NCBI RefSeq assembly: GCF_014650055.1
Contig: NZ_BMUF01000011.1
Location: 124,001-188,000 of the forward strand
Length of the DNA: 64,000 bases
From: Streptomyces malachitofuscus
Lineage (GTDB): Bacteria > Actinomycetota > Actinomycetes > Streptomycetales > Streptomycetaceae
Direction of reading: 5' to 3'
A program made the translations under genes and the position numbers. Shown here piece by piece: positions 56,721 through 64,000 of the stretch (the stretch's first letter is position 1; each line of letters begins with the position of its first letter). The notes under the pieces are model-generated. The model ran no database searches, was not told the DNA's origin, and was given only the letters and a program-made list of their open reading frames with translations.

Positions 56721-57553
56721 CACTTCGGGCAGAAGTAGCTGGACCGGTTCATCCACGCCCGTCGGCGCATCGGCGTACCGCAGCGGCGGCAGGGCAGGCC
56801 CTCGCGGCCGTACGCGTCCAGGGACCGGTCGAAGTAGCCGGACTCCCCGTTGACGTTGACGTAGAGGCTGTCGAAGCTGGTGCCGCCGACCGAGAGCGCG
56901 GCGTTCATGACGTCCCGGACGTGGCCCAGCAGGAGCAGGGTGCGCGGGCGGGTGAAGCCGGCCGTCGGGCGTTCGTAGTGGATGCGGGCGCGCCACAGCG
57001 CCTCGTCGGCGTAGATGTTGCCGACGCCGCTGATCAGTGACTGGTCGAGCAGCGCCCGCTTGATGGTGGTCCGCCTGCGGCGCAGGGCCTGGTGGAACGC
57101 CTCCTCGTCGAAGAGCGGGTCGAGGGGGTCCCGGGCGATGTGCGCGATGACGTCGGGCAGGCCGTCAGGGGTGGTGTCGTGCAGCGACAGTCCGCCGAAG
57201 GTGCGCTGGTCGACGAACCGGAGTTCGGTCTCCGGGGGGTCGGTGAAGCGGACGCGGATGCGCAGGTGTTTCTCGTCCGGGGCCGTGTGCGGCTGGACCA
57301 GCAGCTGGCCGCTCATGCCGAGGTGGGCCAGCACGGACTGTCCGGTGTCCTCCAACGGCAGCCAGAGGTACTTGCCGCGGCGGCTGGGCACTCCGACACG
57401 GTGGCCCTTGAGCCGGTGCGTGAAGTCGTCCGCGCCGGCGAGATGACGGCGCACGGCGCGCGGATGCAGCACCTCGGCCTCGGCGACGGTCCGGTGGGCG
57501 ACCCACCGCTCGAGTCCGCGCCGTACGACCTCGACCTCGGGCAGCTCGGGCAT
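56693..57553 (-). CDS. mutM: Formamidopyrimidine-DNA glycosylase
   Basis: MutM (Fpg) removes 8-oxoguanine and formamidopyrimidines in base excision repair. The 286-residue protein starts [17 protein letters not shown] with the catalytic Pro2 and Glu3. It has the helix-two-turn-helix [18 protein letters not shown] near 170 and a C-terminal zinc finger [20 protein letters not shown] then CPKC. It follows rnc in the conserved actinobacterial order. Confidence 0.97.
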   Translation of the reverse strand: MPELPEVEVVRRGLERWVAHRTVAEAEVLHPRAVRRHLAGADDFTHRLKGHRVGVPSRRGKYLWLPLEDTGQSVLAHLGMSGQLLVQPHTAPDEKHLRIRVRFTDPPETELRFVDQRTFGGLSLHDTTPDGLPDVIAHIARDPLDPLFDEEAFHQALRRRRTTIKRALLDQSLISGVGNIYADEALWRARIHYERPTAGFTRPRTLLLLGHVRDVMNAALSVGGTSFDSLYVNVNGESGYFDRSLDAYGREGLPCRRCGTPMRRRAWMNRSSYFCPKCQRAPRVSS

Positions 57554-57623
57554 GGTCTTCCTCCAGGAACCGGTGTGGCGGGCGTCCGGCGCGAGGCGCC
57601 ACCGCCGGACGGTCCCGCGAGCG

Positions 57624-57660
57624 CCGAGCGCCCGACCCCGGTCCCGGGGCGGGCGCTCGG
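57624..57660 (-). terminator. Terminator after rnc
   Basis: CCGAGCGCCCG (57624-57634) pairs perfectly with CGGGCGCTCGG (57650-57660) just after the rnc stop on the minus strand. Confidence 0.75.
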
Positions 57661-57673
57661 ATCGCGCTGTGCG

Positions 57674-58504
57674 TCAGGCGGAGGCCGACGGGGCGTCGGC
57701 GCTCTTGCCGGAGGCTTCGGCCTCGGCGGCCTGGACGACCTCTTCGGCCTCCGCCGCCGCCTTGGCGCGCTCGTCCGCGGCGGCCCGGATGGACCGCCAG
57801 GCGGACTCGGCGGCCTGCTGCTCCGCCTCCTTCTTGCTGCGGCCGGTGCCGGTGCCGTACGAGACGCCTCCGACGCGGGCGGCAGCAGTGAAGGTCTTCT
57901 CGTGATCCGGCCCGGTCTCCGTGACCAGGTACTCGGGGACACCGAGGCCTTCGGTCGCGGTGAGCTCCTGGAGACTGGTCTTCCAGTCCAGGCCGGCACC
58001 GAGGTTCGACGACTTCTCGATCAAGGGGTCGAACAGGCGGTGCACCAGCTCCGCCGCCGAGTCCAGGCCCTGGTCGAGATAGACGGCGCCGATCACCGCT
58101 TCGAGGGTGTCGGCGAGGATGGATGCCTTGTCCCGGCCCCCCGTGCCCTCTTCACCGCGGCCGAGCCGGATGAAGGAGCCCAGTTCGAGCCCGCGGCCCA
58201 CTTCCGCCAGCGCACGCGAGTTGACCACCGCGGCCCGCAGCTTGGCCAGCTGTCCTTCGGGCAGGTCGGGGTGGGTGCGGTACAGCGTGTCCGTGACGAC
58301 GAGGCCGAGCACGGAGTCCCCGAGGAACTCCAGCCGCTCGTTCGTCGGCAGACCGCCGTTCTCGTACGCGTAGGAACGGTGGGTCAGCGCACGCACCAGA
58401 AGGGCGGACTCGACGTGGTAGCCGAGCCGCCCTTCCAGAAGCGTGTGGGACGAGGCCTGGTTGTCCGCAGAGTTTTTCTTCGGCGTGGACACAGTGCCTC
58501 TCAC
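57674..58504 (-). CDS. rnc: Ribonuclease III (AbsB)
   Basis: RNase III cuts double-stranded RNA; in S. coelicolor it is AbsB, needed for antibiotic production. The GTG at 58504 gives 276 residues; GTG 58492, with AGAGG five bases upstream, would give 272. The catalytic motif is [18 protein letters not shown] near 55, followed by [17 protein letters not shown]-terminal double-stranded RNA-binding domain ([34 protein letters not shown]) and an Ala/Glu-rich tail end the protein. It lies seven bases from rpmF. Confidence 0.96.
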   Translation of the reverse strand: MRGTVSTPKKNSADNQASSHTLLEGRLGYHVESALLVRALTHRSYAYENGGLPTNERLEFLGDSVLGLVVTDTLYRTHPDLPEGQLAKLRAAVVNSRALAEVGRGLELGSFIRLGRGEEGTGGRDKASILADTLEAVIGAVYLDQGLDSAAELVHRLFDPLIEKSSNLGAGLDWKTSLQELTATEGLGVPEYLVTETGPDHEKTFTAAARVGGVSYGTGTGRSKKEAEQQAAESAWRSIRAAADERAKAAAEAEEVVQAAEAEASGKSADAPSASA

Positions 58505-58511
58505 CAGCCGC

Positions 58512-58685
58512 TCAGACCTCGAGGACCTGGCGCTTGTTGTAAGTGCCGCAAGACGGGCACGCGATGTGCTGCTGCTTGGGCTCGTGGCAGCGCTCGCACG
58601 CAACCAGGGTGGGGACCGCAGCCTTCCACTGCGACCGGCGGTGGCGCGTGTTGCTGCGCGACATCTTCCGCTTCGGAACAGCCAC
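58512..58685 (-). CDS. rpmF: 50S ribosomal protein L32
   Basis: This 57-residue L32 begins [20 protein letters not shown] at GTG 58685. It keeps its zinc ribbon, CERCHEPK and [10 protein letters not shown], so it is the C+ zinc-binding form. It stands two bases after the DUF177 gene and before rnc; DUF177-rpmF-rnc is a common operon. Confidence 0.97.
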   Translation of the reverse strand: MAVPKRKMSRSNTRHRRSQWKAAVPTLVACERCHEPKQQHIACPSCGTYNKRQVLEV

Positions 58686-58687
58686 GG

Positions 58688-59332
58688 CTACTTCTCCTGC
58701 TTCTCGTCGACGCCCGGTTCGGCGCCGCTCATCTCGTCCTTCTCGCCGTCCGTCATGGTGTCGGCGAGTCCCTGCAAAGCCGCCCAACGGATGTCGACGG
58801 CATCGTGGTGGTGGTCCGGGTCGTCAGCGAGCCGTGCTCCGCACTCGGAGCACAGACCCGGGCAGTCTTCCTGGCACACCGGCTGCATCGGCAGTGCGAG
58901 CACCACCGCATCACGCAGCACCGGCTCGAGGTCGAACAGGCCGTCCTCGAGAAAGAGCCGGTCCTCGTCGTCCTCGGCGTCGTCGCCCGGTTCCGCGATC
59001 ACACGGCCCCGGTCGTCGGCGTCAGGGTACGAGAACAGCTCCTGGAAATCCGCTTCGAGCTGCTGCTCCAGCGGCTCCAGACACCTTACGCACTCCCCCT
59101 CGGCCTTGGCACGGGCGGTGCCTGTGACGAGCACACCTTCCATGACCGACTCGAGCCGGAGTTCGAGCTCCACCGGGGCGCCTTCCGGCACTCCGATGAC
59201 CCCCTGGATACCGAAGTCCTTCGGAGCGTCGACCGTACGGGACAGACGCTGCAGCGCACCGGGCCGCCGCCCCAGCTCGTGTGTATCGAACACGAGGGGG
59301 TTCCGGTGGTCGAGGCGGGCGTTCAGGGTCAT
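58688..59332 (-). CDS. yceD: DUF177 (YceD-type) protein
   Basis: This 214-residue protein is of the family usually found with rpmF and linked in other organisms to 23S rRNA accumulation. It has [20 protein letters not shown] near 95 and [17 protein letters not shown] near 165, giving two pairs of cysteines that might bind zinc, separated by a long acidic loop. It is the first gene of the DUF177-rpmF-rnc unit. Confidence 0.9.
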   Translation of the reverse strand: MTLNARLDHRNPLVFDTHELGRRPGALQRLSRTVDAPKDFGIQGVIGVPEGAPVELELRLESVMEGVLVTGTARAKAEGECVRCLEPLEQQLEADFQELFSYPDADDRGRVIAEPGDDAEDDEDRLFLEDGLFDLEPVLRDAVVLALPMQPVCQEDCPGLCSECGARLADDPDHHHDAVDIRWAALQGLADTMTDGEKDEMSGAEPGVDEKQEK

Positions 59333-59481
59333 TCCTGCTTTCGGTCTTCGAGCTCAGGGGTACCGCTGCCGTGCGGGGTTCCCGGGCAGCTCGGATCGCG
59401 GGCGTATACGGAGACAGCGCAAGCGCACACGCGACCGAAGAGCCAGGATACTGGACCTTTCGCTCTCGGCCCAATCCGCCT

Positions 59482-60552
59482 CTACAGACCCCGCTCGCGC
59501 TCGTACGCCCGCAACTGCTCGGGCGTGATCATGCTGGTGTCGAAGAGGCTGGTCTCGTCCAGGGCGTATCCCTGCTGGACCTGGTGCGCCTGCTGGGCCT
59601 GGTTCGGGTCGTACGCCTGCTGCTGGGCGTCGTAGCCCTGGTACGCGGCATAGGGGTCGGCCTGCTGCTGGTAGCCGTACTGGTCCTGCCCGCCGCCGTA
59701 CTGCTGCTGGTAGCCGGCGTAGGCGTCGGGCTGCTGCTGGTAGCCGTACGCGGGCTCCGGCTGGGCGTAGGGCTGCTGCGGGGGCTGCGGCGGCTGTTCG
59801 GGCTGCTGGGGCCGCTGGGGCGGGGCGCCCTGGTCGGTGACCGACGCGAGGTCGGCGAGGTAGTCGGCGTCGCTGGAGTGCTGGACGGTCGAGAGGTCGT
59901 CGGCGAGCGCGCCGAGGTCGTCGGTGGCGATCCGGCCGTGCAGCTTCTGCCGGCCCCTGCCGACCGCCTCCAGGGTCTTGGCGAGGACCGCCTCGAAGGC
60001 GCCCAGCTTGACGTCGACGTACTCGTCGGCGGTGCGGCGCAGGGTCTCCGGGTCGTGGCTGCGCTCGGGGGCGTCCTCGTCCTCGTAGCCCTGCTCGTCG
60101 AGGCCGGGACCGGTGCCCAGCAGCTTCTCGCGGCCGCGGCCGACCGAGCCGAGGGTCTTGGTGAGGACGACCTCGAAGTTGGCGAGCTTGGAGTCGACGT
60201 AGTCGTCGGCCTCCGCGCGGATCTCCTCGGCCTCCTTGCGGGCCTCGGCGAGGATCCGGTCGGCCTCGGACTGGGAGCGGCGGGCGATCTCGGTGTCGGA
60301 GATCAGGGAGCCGCGCTGGGCGTGGGCGCTCTCGATGATCCGCTCGGCCTCCTGGCGGGCCTGCTCGACCATCTGCTCCCGGCCGCCGATCAACTCCTGG
60401 GCCTGGGCGAGGGAGTCGGGCAGCGCCGCGCGCACCTCGTCCAGCAAGGAGAGCAGTTCGGCGCGGTTGACCACGCACGAGGCCGACATGGGCATCGACC
60501 GGGCGCCGGAGACCGCGGCGACGATCTCGTCGAGCTTCTTCTGCACGTCCAC
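59482..60552 (-). CDS. DivIVA-like coiled-coil protein with Gln/Tyr-rich tail
   Basis: This 356-residue protein starts VDVQKKLDEIVAAVSGARSM at GTG 60552 (GTG 60546 is also possible). It has a DivIVA/SepF-associated coiled coil from about 60 to 125 (EQARQEAERIIESAHAQRGS, ADRILAEARKEAEEIRAEAD). Two similar segments follow (FEVVLTKTLGSVGRGREKLL and FEAVLAKTLEAVGRGRQKLH). The C-terminal 110 residues are a low-complexity Gln/Tyr/Pro/Ala tail. It should associate with membranes or polar growth sites; function unproven. It lies downstream of coaD. Confidence 0.85.
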   Translation of the reverse strand: MDVQKKLDEIVAAVSGARSMPMSASCVVNRAELLSLLDEVRAALPDSLAQAQELIGGREQMVEQARQEAERIIESAHAQRGSLISDTEIARRSQSEADRILAEARKEAEEIRAEADDYVDSKLANFEVVLTKTLGSVGRGREKLLGTGPGLDEQGYEDEDAPERSHDPETLRRTADEYVDVKLGAFEAVLAKTLEAVGRGRQKLHGRIATDDLGALADDLSTVQHSSDADYLADLASVTDQGAPPQRPQQPEQPPQPPQQPYAQPEPAYGYQQQPDAYAGYQQQYGGGQDQYGYQQQADPYAAYQGYDAQQQAYDPNQAQQAHQVQQGYALDETSLFDTSMITPEQLRAYERERGL

Positions 60553-60611
60553 CTGTGCTCGCCACTCTCTACAGCTGTGTTGGAGACGGACGGGACGACT
60601 GTACGGCCATG

Positions 60612-60637
60612 GGGCGCCCGGTGGACACCGGACGCCC
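60612..60637 (-). terminator. Weak terminator between coaD and the DivIVA-like gene
   Basis: GGGCGCCCGGT (60612-60622) pairs with ACCGGACGCCC (60627-60637) with one mismatch and a 4-base loop. Confidence 0.5.
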
Positions 60638-60661
60638 GTGCGACGGCGGCCGCGGGCGGGG

Positions 60662-61141
60662 TCAGTCCTTGCGCAGGCGTTCGGAGAGGGCGGTGAGGAC
60701 CTCCGGCGGCACCAGGTGGGAGACGTCACCGCCCCAGGCCGCGACCTCCTTGACGAGCGAGGAGGACAGGAAGCTGTAGGTGGGGTTGGTGGGGACGAAG
60801 AGGGTCTCCACGCCGGAGAGGCCGTTGTTCATCTGGGCCATCTGCAGTTCGTAGTCGAAGTCGCTGACCGCGCGCAGGCCCTTGACGATGGCGGGGATGT
60901 CGCGCTGCTTGCAGAAGTCGACGAGGAGGCCGTGGAAGGCCTCGACCCGGACGTTGCCGTACTCGGCGGTGACCCGGCGGATCAGGTCGATCCGCTCCTC
61001 GATCTCGAACAGTCCCTTCTTGGACTGGTTGATCATCACCGCGACGTAGACCTCGTCGTACAGCCGGGAGGCCCGGGCGATGATGTCGAGGTGTCCATTG
61101 GTGATCGGGTCGAACGACCCGGGGCATACGGCGCGGCGCAC
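60662..61141 (-). CDS. coaD: Phosphopantetheine adenylyltransferase
   Basis: CoaD makes dephospho-CoA from phosphopantetheine and ATP. The GTG at 61141 gives the standard 159 residues and has GAGGGA six bases upstream. The nucleotidyl-transfer motif TNGHLD lies in CPGSFDPITNGHLDIIARA near 6-24, and GLRAVSDFDYELQMA and the SFLSSSLVKEVA loop are typical. An upstream ATG at 61171 would add ten residues and overlap rsmD. It follows rsmD, the usual bacterial order. Confidence 0.96.
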   Translation of the reverse strand: MRRAVCPGSFDPITNGHLDIIARASRLYDEVYVAVMINQSKKGLFEIEERIDLIRRVTAEYGNVRVEAFHGLLVDFCKQRDIPAIVKGLRAVSDFDYELQMAQMNNGLSGVETLFVPTNPTYSFLSSSLVKEVAAWGGDVSHLVPPEVLTALSERLRKD

Positions 61142-61167
61142 TGGCGATCCCTCGCTCTCCGGTCCGG

Positions 61168-61755
61168 TCATCGTGCGTCTTCGCACGTAGAGGCGGCGCG
61201 ACCGTACCAAAACGTTCCCTCGCCGTAACGACGGGCCCGGATCGCCTCGAAACCGGGCGGCCAGGCGAATTCCCCGCCTCTGGTGCTGCGCTCCACGGTG
61301 ACGAGGACGTCTTCCGTGAGCCAGCCCTCCGAGCGGAGTGTGAGCAGAATCTCGCGAAGATCGTCGTCCCGGACGGCGTAGGGCGGGTCCAGGAAGACGA
61401 TGTCGTACGGCTGCTGCGGGGGCGCCGTACGGATGATCTGTTCCGCTTTGCCGGATCTGACCTCGGCGCCGGGGAGTTGGAGCGACTTCACGTTCTCCCG
61501 GACCGTGCGGGCGGCCCGGGCGTCGGCCTCGACGAGCAGGACGTGTCCGGCGCCCCGGGAGAGGGCCTCCAGACCGACGGCGCCGGAACCGGCGTACAGA
61601 TCGAGGACGCGTTCGCCGTCCAGCGGGCCGCCGAGCAGCGACTGCCAGGTGGAGAAGAGGCCTTCGCGCGCGCGGTCGGAGGTCGGGCGGGTCCCCTGCC
61701 CGGGCGGAACGGCCAGGCGGCGTCCGCCGGCCGCGCCGGCGATCACGCGAGTCAT
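61168..61755 (-). CDS. rsmD: 16S rRNA (guanine966-N2)-methyltransferase
   Basis: RsmD methylates G966 of 16S rRNA in the assembled 30S subunit. The 195-residue protein starts MTRVIAGAAGGRRLAVPPGQ. It has motif I VLDLYAGSGAVGLEALSRGA near 50 and the N2-methyltransferase motif IVFLDPPYAV near 118. It lies between recG and coaD, as in most Gram-positives. Confidence 0.96.
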   Translation of the reverse strand: MTRVIAGAAGGRRLAVPPGQGTRPTSDRAREGLFSTWQSLLGGPLDGERVLDLYAGSGAVGLEALSRGAGHVLLVEADARAARTVRENVKSLQLPGAEVRSGKAEQIIRTAPPQQPYDIVFLDPPYAVRDDDLREILLTLRSEGWLTEDVLVTVERSTRGGEFAWPPGFEAIRARRYGEGTFWYGRAASTCEDAR

Positions 61756-61804
61756 GTCCTCGGTCCTTGTCGGTGGGTGCTGGTCGGTGGCCGTTCCCAG
61801 TCTG

Positions 61805-64000
61805 TCAGCCCTTCTCGAGGTACTGCTCCCGCTCCTCGTCCAGCAGGGCGTCCAGGGCGGTGCGCAGGGCGGGCAGGTCCGTCAGGTCCGGGTCGGCGGC
61901 GACGATCCTGGTGGCCTCCTCCCGGGCCTCGGCGATGATCTCCTCGTCGTCGATGACGGCGAGCATGCGCAGGCTGGAGCGGGTGCCGGACTGGGCCTGG
62001 CCCAGTACGTCGCCCTCGCGGCGCTGCTCCAGGTCGATGCGGGAGAGCTCGAAGCCGTCGAGGGTGGAGGCGACGGCGTTGAGCCGCTGCCGGGCCGCGC
62101 TCGCCTCGGGCATTTCGGTGACCAGCAGACACAGACCGGGGGCCGAGCCGCGGCCGACGCGGCCGCGCAGCTGGTGGAGCTGGGAGACGCCGAAGCGGTC
62201 GGCGTCCATGATCACCATCGCGGTGGCGTTCGGGACGTTGACGCCGACCTCGATCACGGTCGTGGCGACCAGGACGTCGGCGTCGCCGGCGGCGAAGCGG
62301 CGCATGACGGCGTCCTTGTCGTCGGGCTGCATGCGCCCGTGCAGGACCTCGACCCCGAGCCCCCGCAGCGGCCCTCGGGCAAGCTGGTCGGCGATGTCCA
62401 GGACGGCGAGCGGGGGCCGTTTCTCGGCCTCGTCCTCGGGGGACTTCTTCTTCGCCGCGCCCTTGGGGGCGTCCTCCTCGTCGCCGATGCGCGGGCAGAC
62501 CACGTACGCCTGGTGGCCGTTCGTGACCTCCTCGCGGACCCGTTCCCAGGCGCGGGCGAGGAAGTGCGGCTTGTCGGCGGCCGGTACGACATGGCTGGCG
62601 ATGGGCGAGCGGCCGGCCGGGAGCTGGTCGAGGACGGAGGTCTCCAGGTCGCCGAAGACCGTCATCGCGACCGTGCGCGGGATGGGGGTGGCGGTCATGA
62701 CGAGCAGGTGCGGGGGCTGTTTGCCCTTGCCTCGCAGGGCGTCGCGCTGCTCCACGCCGAAGCGGTGCTGCTCGTCGACCACGACCAGGCCGAGGTCGTG
62801 GAACTGCACCTTGTCCTCGATCAGCGCGTGCGTGCCGATGACGATGCCCGCCTCGCCGGTGGCCAGGTCGAGGAGGGCCTGACGGCGGGCCGCCGCGCCC
62901 ATGGAGCCGGTGAGCAGCACCACCTTGGTGGCGTCGTCCGCTCCCCCGAGCATGCCGCCCTCGGCCAGTTCCCCCATCATCTCGGTGACCGACCGGTGGT
63001 GCTGCTGGGCGAGCACCTCGGTCGGGGCGAGCATCGCCGCCTGCCCGCCCGCGTCGACGACGGCGAGCATGGCACGCAGGGCGACGAGGGTCTTTCCGCT
63101 GCCGACCTCGCCCTGGAGCAGCCGGTGCATGGGGTGTTCGGTGGCGAGGTCGGTGAAGATCTCCTCGGAGACCTTCCGCTGGCCCTCGGTGAGGGTGAAG
63201 GGGAGGCGGGCGTCGAAAGCGGTGAGGAGGCCGTCGGGCTTCGGACGGCGGGCGACGGCGGGCAGTTGGGCGTCGGTGTGCCGGCGGCGGGCGAGGGCGG
63301 TCTGGAGGACGAAGGCCTCGTCCCACTTGAGGCGCGCGCGGGCGTCCTCGATGTCGGCCCTGGTGTGCGGGCGGTGGATCTTCAGCAGGGCCTCGGGGAG
63401 CGGGACGAGGCCGCGGCCCGCGCGCAGGGAGTCCGGGAGCGGGTCGAGCGCCTCCTGGGCGCTGGGCAGGACCGTCTGGAGCGCCTTGCCGATCTTCCAG
63501 GACTCCATCTTGGCGGTGGCGGGGTAGATCGGGATGAGGGCTCCGGCCCAGGTCTCGACCGTCTCCTCGGCGTCTCCGCGCAGCAACTCGTAGGCGGGGT
63601 GAGCGAGCTGCAGACGGCGGTTGAAGACGGAGACCTTGCCGGCGAACATCGCCCGGGTGCCCGGCAGGAGTTCCTTGTGCGGTTTGTGGACACCGGCGCC
63701 GAAGAAGACCAGTTGCAGCCGGCCGCTGCCGTCCGTGATGGTCACCTCCAGGCGCTGGCCCTTGCCGCGTGGGGCCTTGGCGGAGGCGAACGTGTGCAGC
63801 CGGGCGTCGGCGACCTGGGCGACCACCGTGACGTGCTCGTCCATGGGCAGGTCGGCGAGGTGGGTGAGGCGGCCGCGTTCCTCGTACCGGCGCGGGTAGT
63901 GGTGGAGGAGGTCGCCGACCGTCTGCAGGCCGAGATGCTCGGCCATCACCTTCGCGGTGGCGGGGCCGAGCACCTTCTTCAGTGGTTCTTCCAGTGCGGG
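61805..64000 (-). CDS. recG: ATP-dependent DNA helicase RecG, N-terminus beyond the window
   Basis: RecG rescues stalled forks and migrates Holliday junctions. The frame stays open through base 64000, so the start lies outside; about 730 codons are visible. The wedge/OB domain covers the first 170 visible residues (RLEVTITDGSGRLQLVFFGA). Helicase motifs follow: LLQGEVGSGKTLVALRAM, VVDEQHRFGVEQRDAL, VMTATPIPRTV and QLRGRVGRGSAPGLCLL. A Lys/Glu-rich insertion between the helicase lobes (DAPKGAAKKKSPEDEAEKR) is frequent in actinobacteria. rsmD follows 49 bases on. Confidence 0.97.
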   Translation of the reverse strand, partial: PALEEPLKKVLGPATAKVMAEHLGLQTVGDLLHHYPRRYEERGRLTHLADLPMDEHVTVVAQVADARLHTFASAKAPRGKGQRLEVTITDGSGRLQLVFFGAGVHKPHKELLPGTRAMFAGKVSVFNRRLQLAHPAYELLRGDAEETVETWAGALIPIYPATAKMESWKIGKALQTVLPSAQEALDPLPDSLRAGRGLVPLPEALLKIHRPHTRADIEDARARLKWDEAFVLQTALARRRHTDAQLPAVARRPKPDGLLTAFDARLPFTLTEGQRKVSEEIFTDLATEHPMHRLLQGEVGSGKTLVALRAMLAVVDAGGQAAMLAPTEVLAQQHHRSVTEMMGELAEGGMLGGADDATKVVLLTGSMGAAARRQALLDLATGEAGIVIGTHALIEDKVQFHDLGLVVVDEQHRFGVEQRDALRGKGKQPPHLLVMTATPIPRTVAMTVFGDLETSVLDQLPAGRSPIASHVVPAADKPHFLARAWERVREEVTNGHQAYVVCPRIGDEEDAPKGAAKKKSPEDEAEKRPPLAVLDIADQLARGPLRGLGVEVLHGRMQPDDKDAVMRRFAAGDADVLVATTVIEVGVNVPNATAMVIMDADRFGVSQLHQLRGRVGRGSAPGLCLLVTEMPEASAARQRLNAVASTLDGFELSRIDLEQRREGDVLGQAQSGTRSSLRMLAVIDDEEIIAEAREEATRIVAADPDLTDLPALRTALDALLDEEREQYLEKG

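Overview
This window is chromosomal DNA of a Streptomyces. It is strongly GC-rich, uses many GTG starts, and carries genus-defining genes: whiG sigma factor, nsdA, rnc/absB, four tandem signal peptidases sipWXYZ, and glnK/glnD beside amtB. From memory, the gene order matches the S. coelicolor block SCO5566-SCO5657 read backwards. There are no rRNA genes, no intact tRNA genes and no CRISPR array.

Layout. (1) 1-3320, minus strand: a thiamine ABC transporter thiBPQ behind a clear TPP riboswitch. (2) 3356-4462: rlmN. (3) 4443-17502: a 13-kb actinomycete integrative and conjugative element (AICE) bounded by perfect 46-bp direct repeats. The repeat covers the first codons and immediate upstream bases of rlmN, so the element is integrated at the 5' end of rlmN and separates it from cdsA. 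Its plus-strand core has a small OB-like protein, FtsK/TraB translocase, small Spd-type proteins, a GGDEF protein, a HUH-type Rep, Xis and tyrosine Int. To its left lie an XRE/PLD-like regulator, a NUDIX and an HD hydrolase, and a visibly AT-richer cargo gene encoding a P-loop ATPase joined to a PD-(D/E)XK-like nuclease. That gene is the best candidate here for an undescribed, probably defensive, system. (4) 17647-22277: cdsA, frr, pyrH, tsf, rpsB. (5) 22559-29193: LytM-type peptidase, TetR regulator, whiG, dprA, a comM/yifB ATPase, YraN, DUF2469, NUDIX. (6) 29183-35414: sipZ, sipY, sipX, sipW, rplS, trmD, rimM, a KH protein, rpsP. (7) 35699-43637: SprT-like protein, methyltransferase, ffh, glnD, glnK, amtB with a GlnR box. 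(8) 43983-49719: nsdA, a Prim-Pol-like protein, ftsY, glcP-type sugar permease. (9) 49914-64000: smc with an unusual hinge insertion, small coiled-coil protein, acylphosphatase, CAP-domain protein, HxlR regulator, mutM, rnc, rpmF, DUF177 protein, DivIVA-like protein, coaD, rsmD and the 3' part of recG.

The chromosome here concentrates translation (rpsB, tsf, frr, rplS, rpsP, rpmF, rimM, trmD, rsmD, rlmN), protein export (ffh, ftsY, four signal peptidases), nitrogen control (amtB-glnK-glnD) and developmental control (whiG, nsdA, rnc). The unusual features are the AICE in rlmN with its ATPase-nuclease cargo, a pair of Streptomyces-type repeats translated inside the SMC hinge, and an apparent loss of the sipX stop codon.
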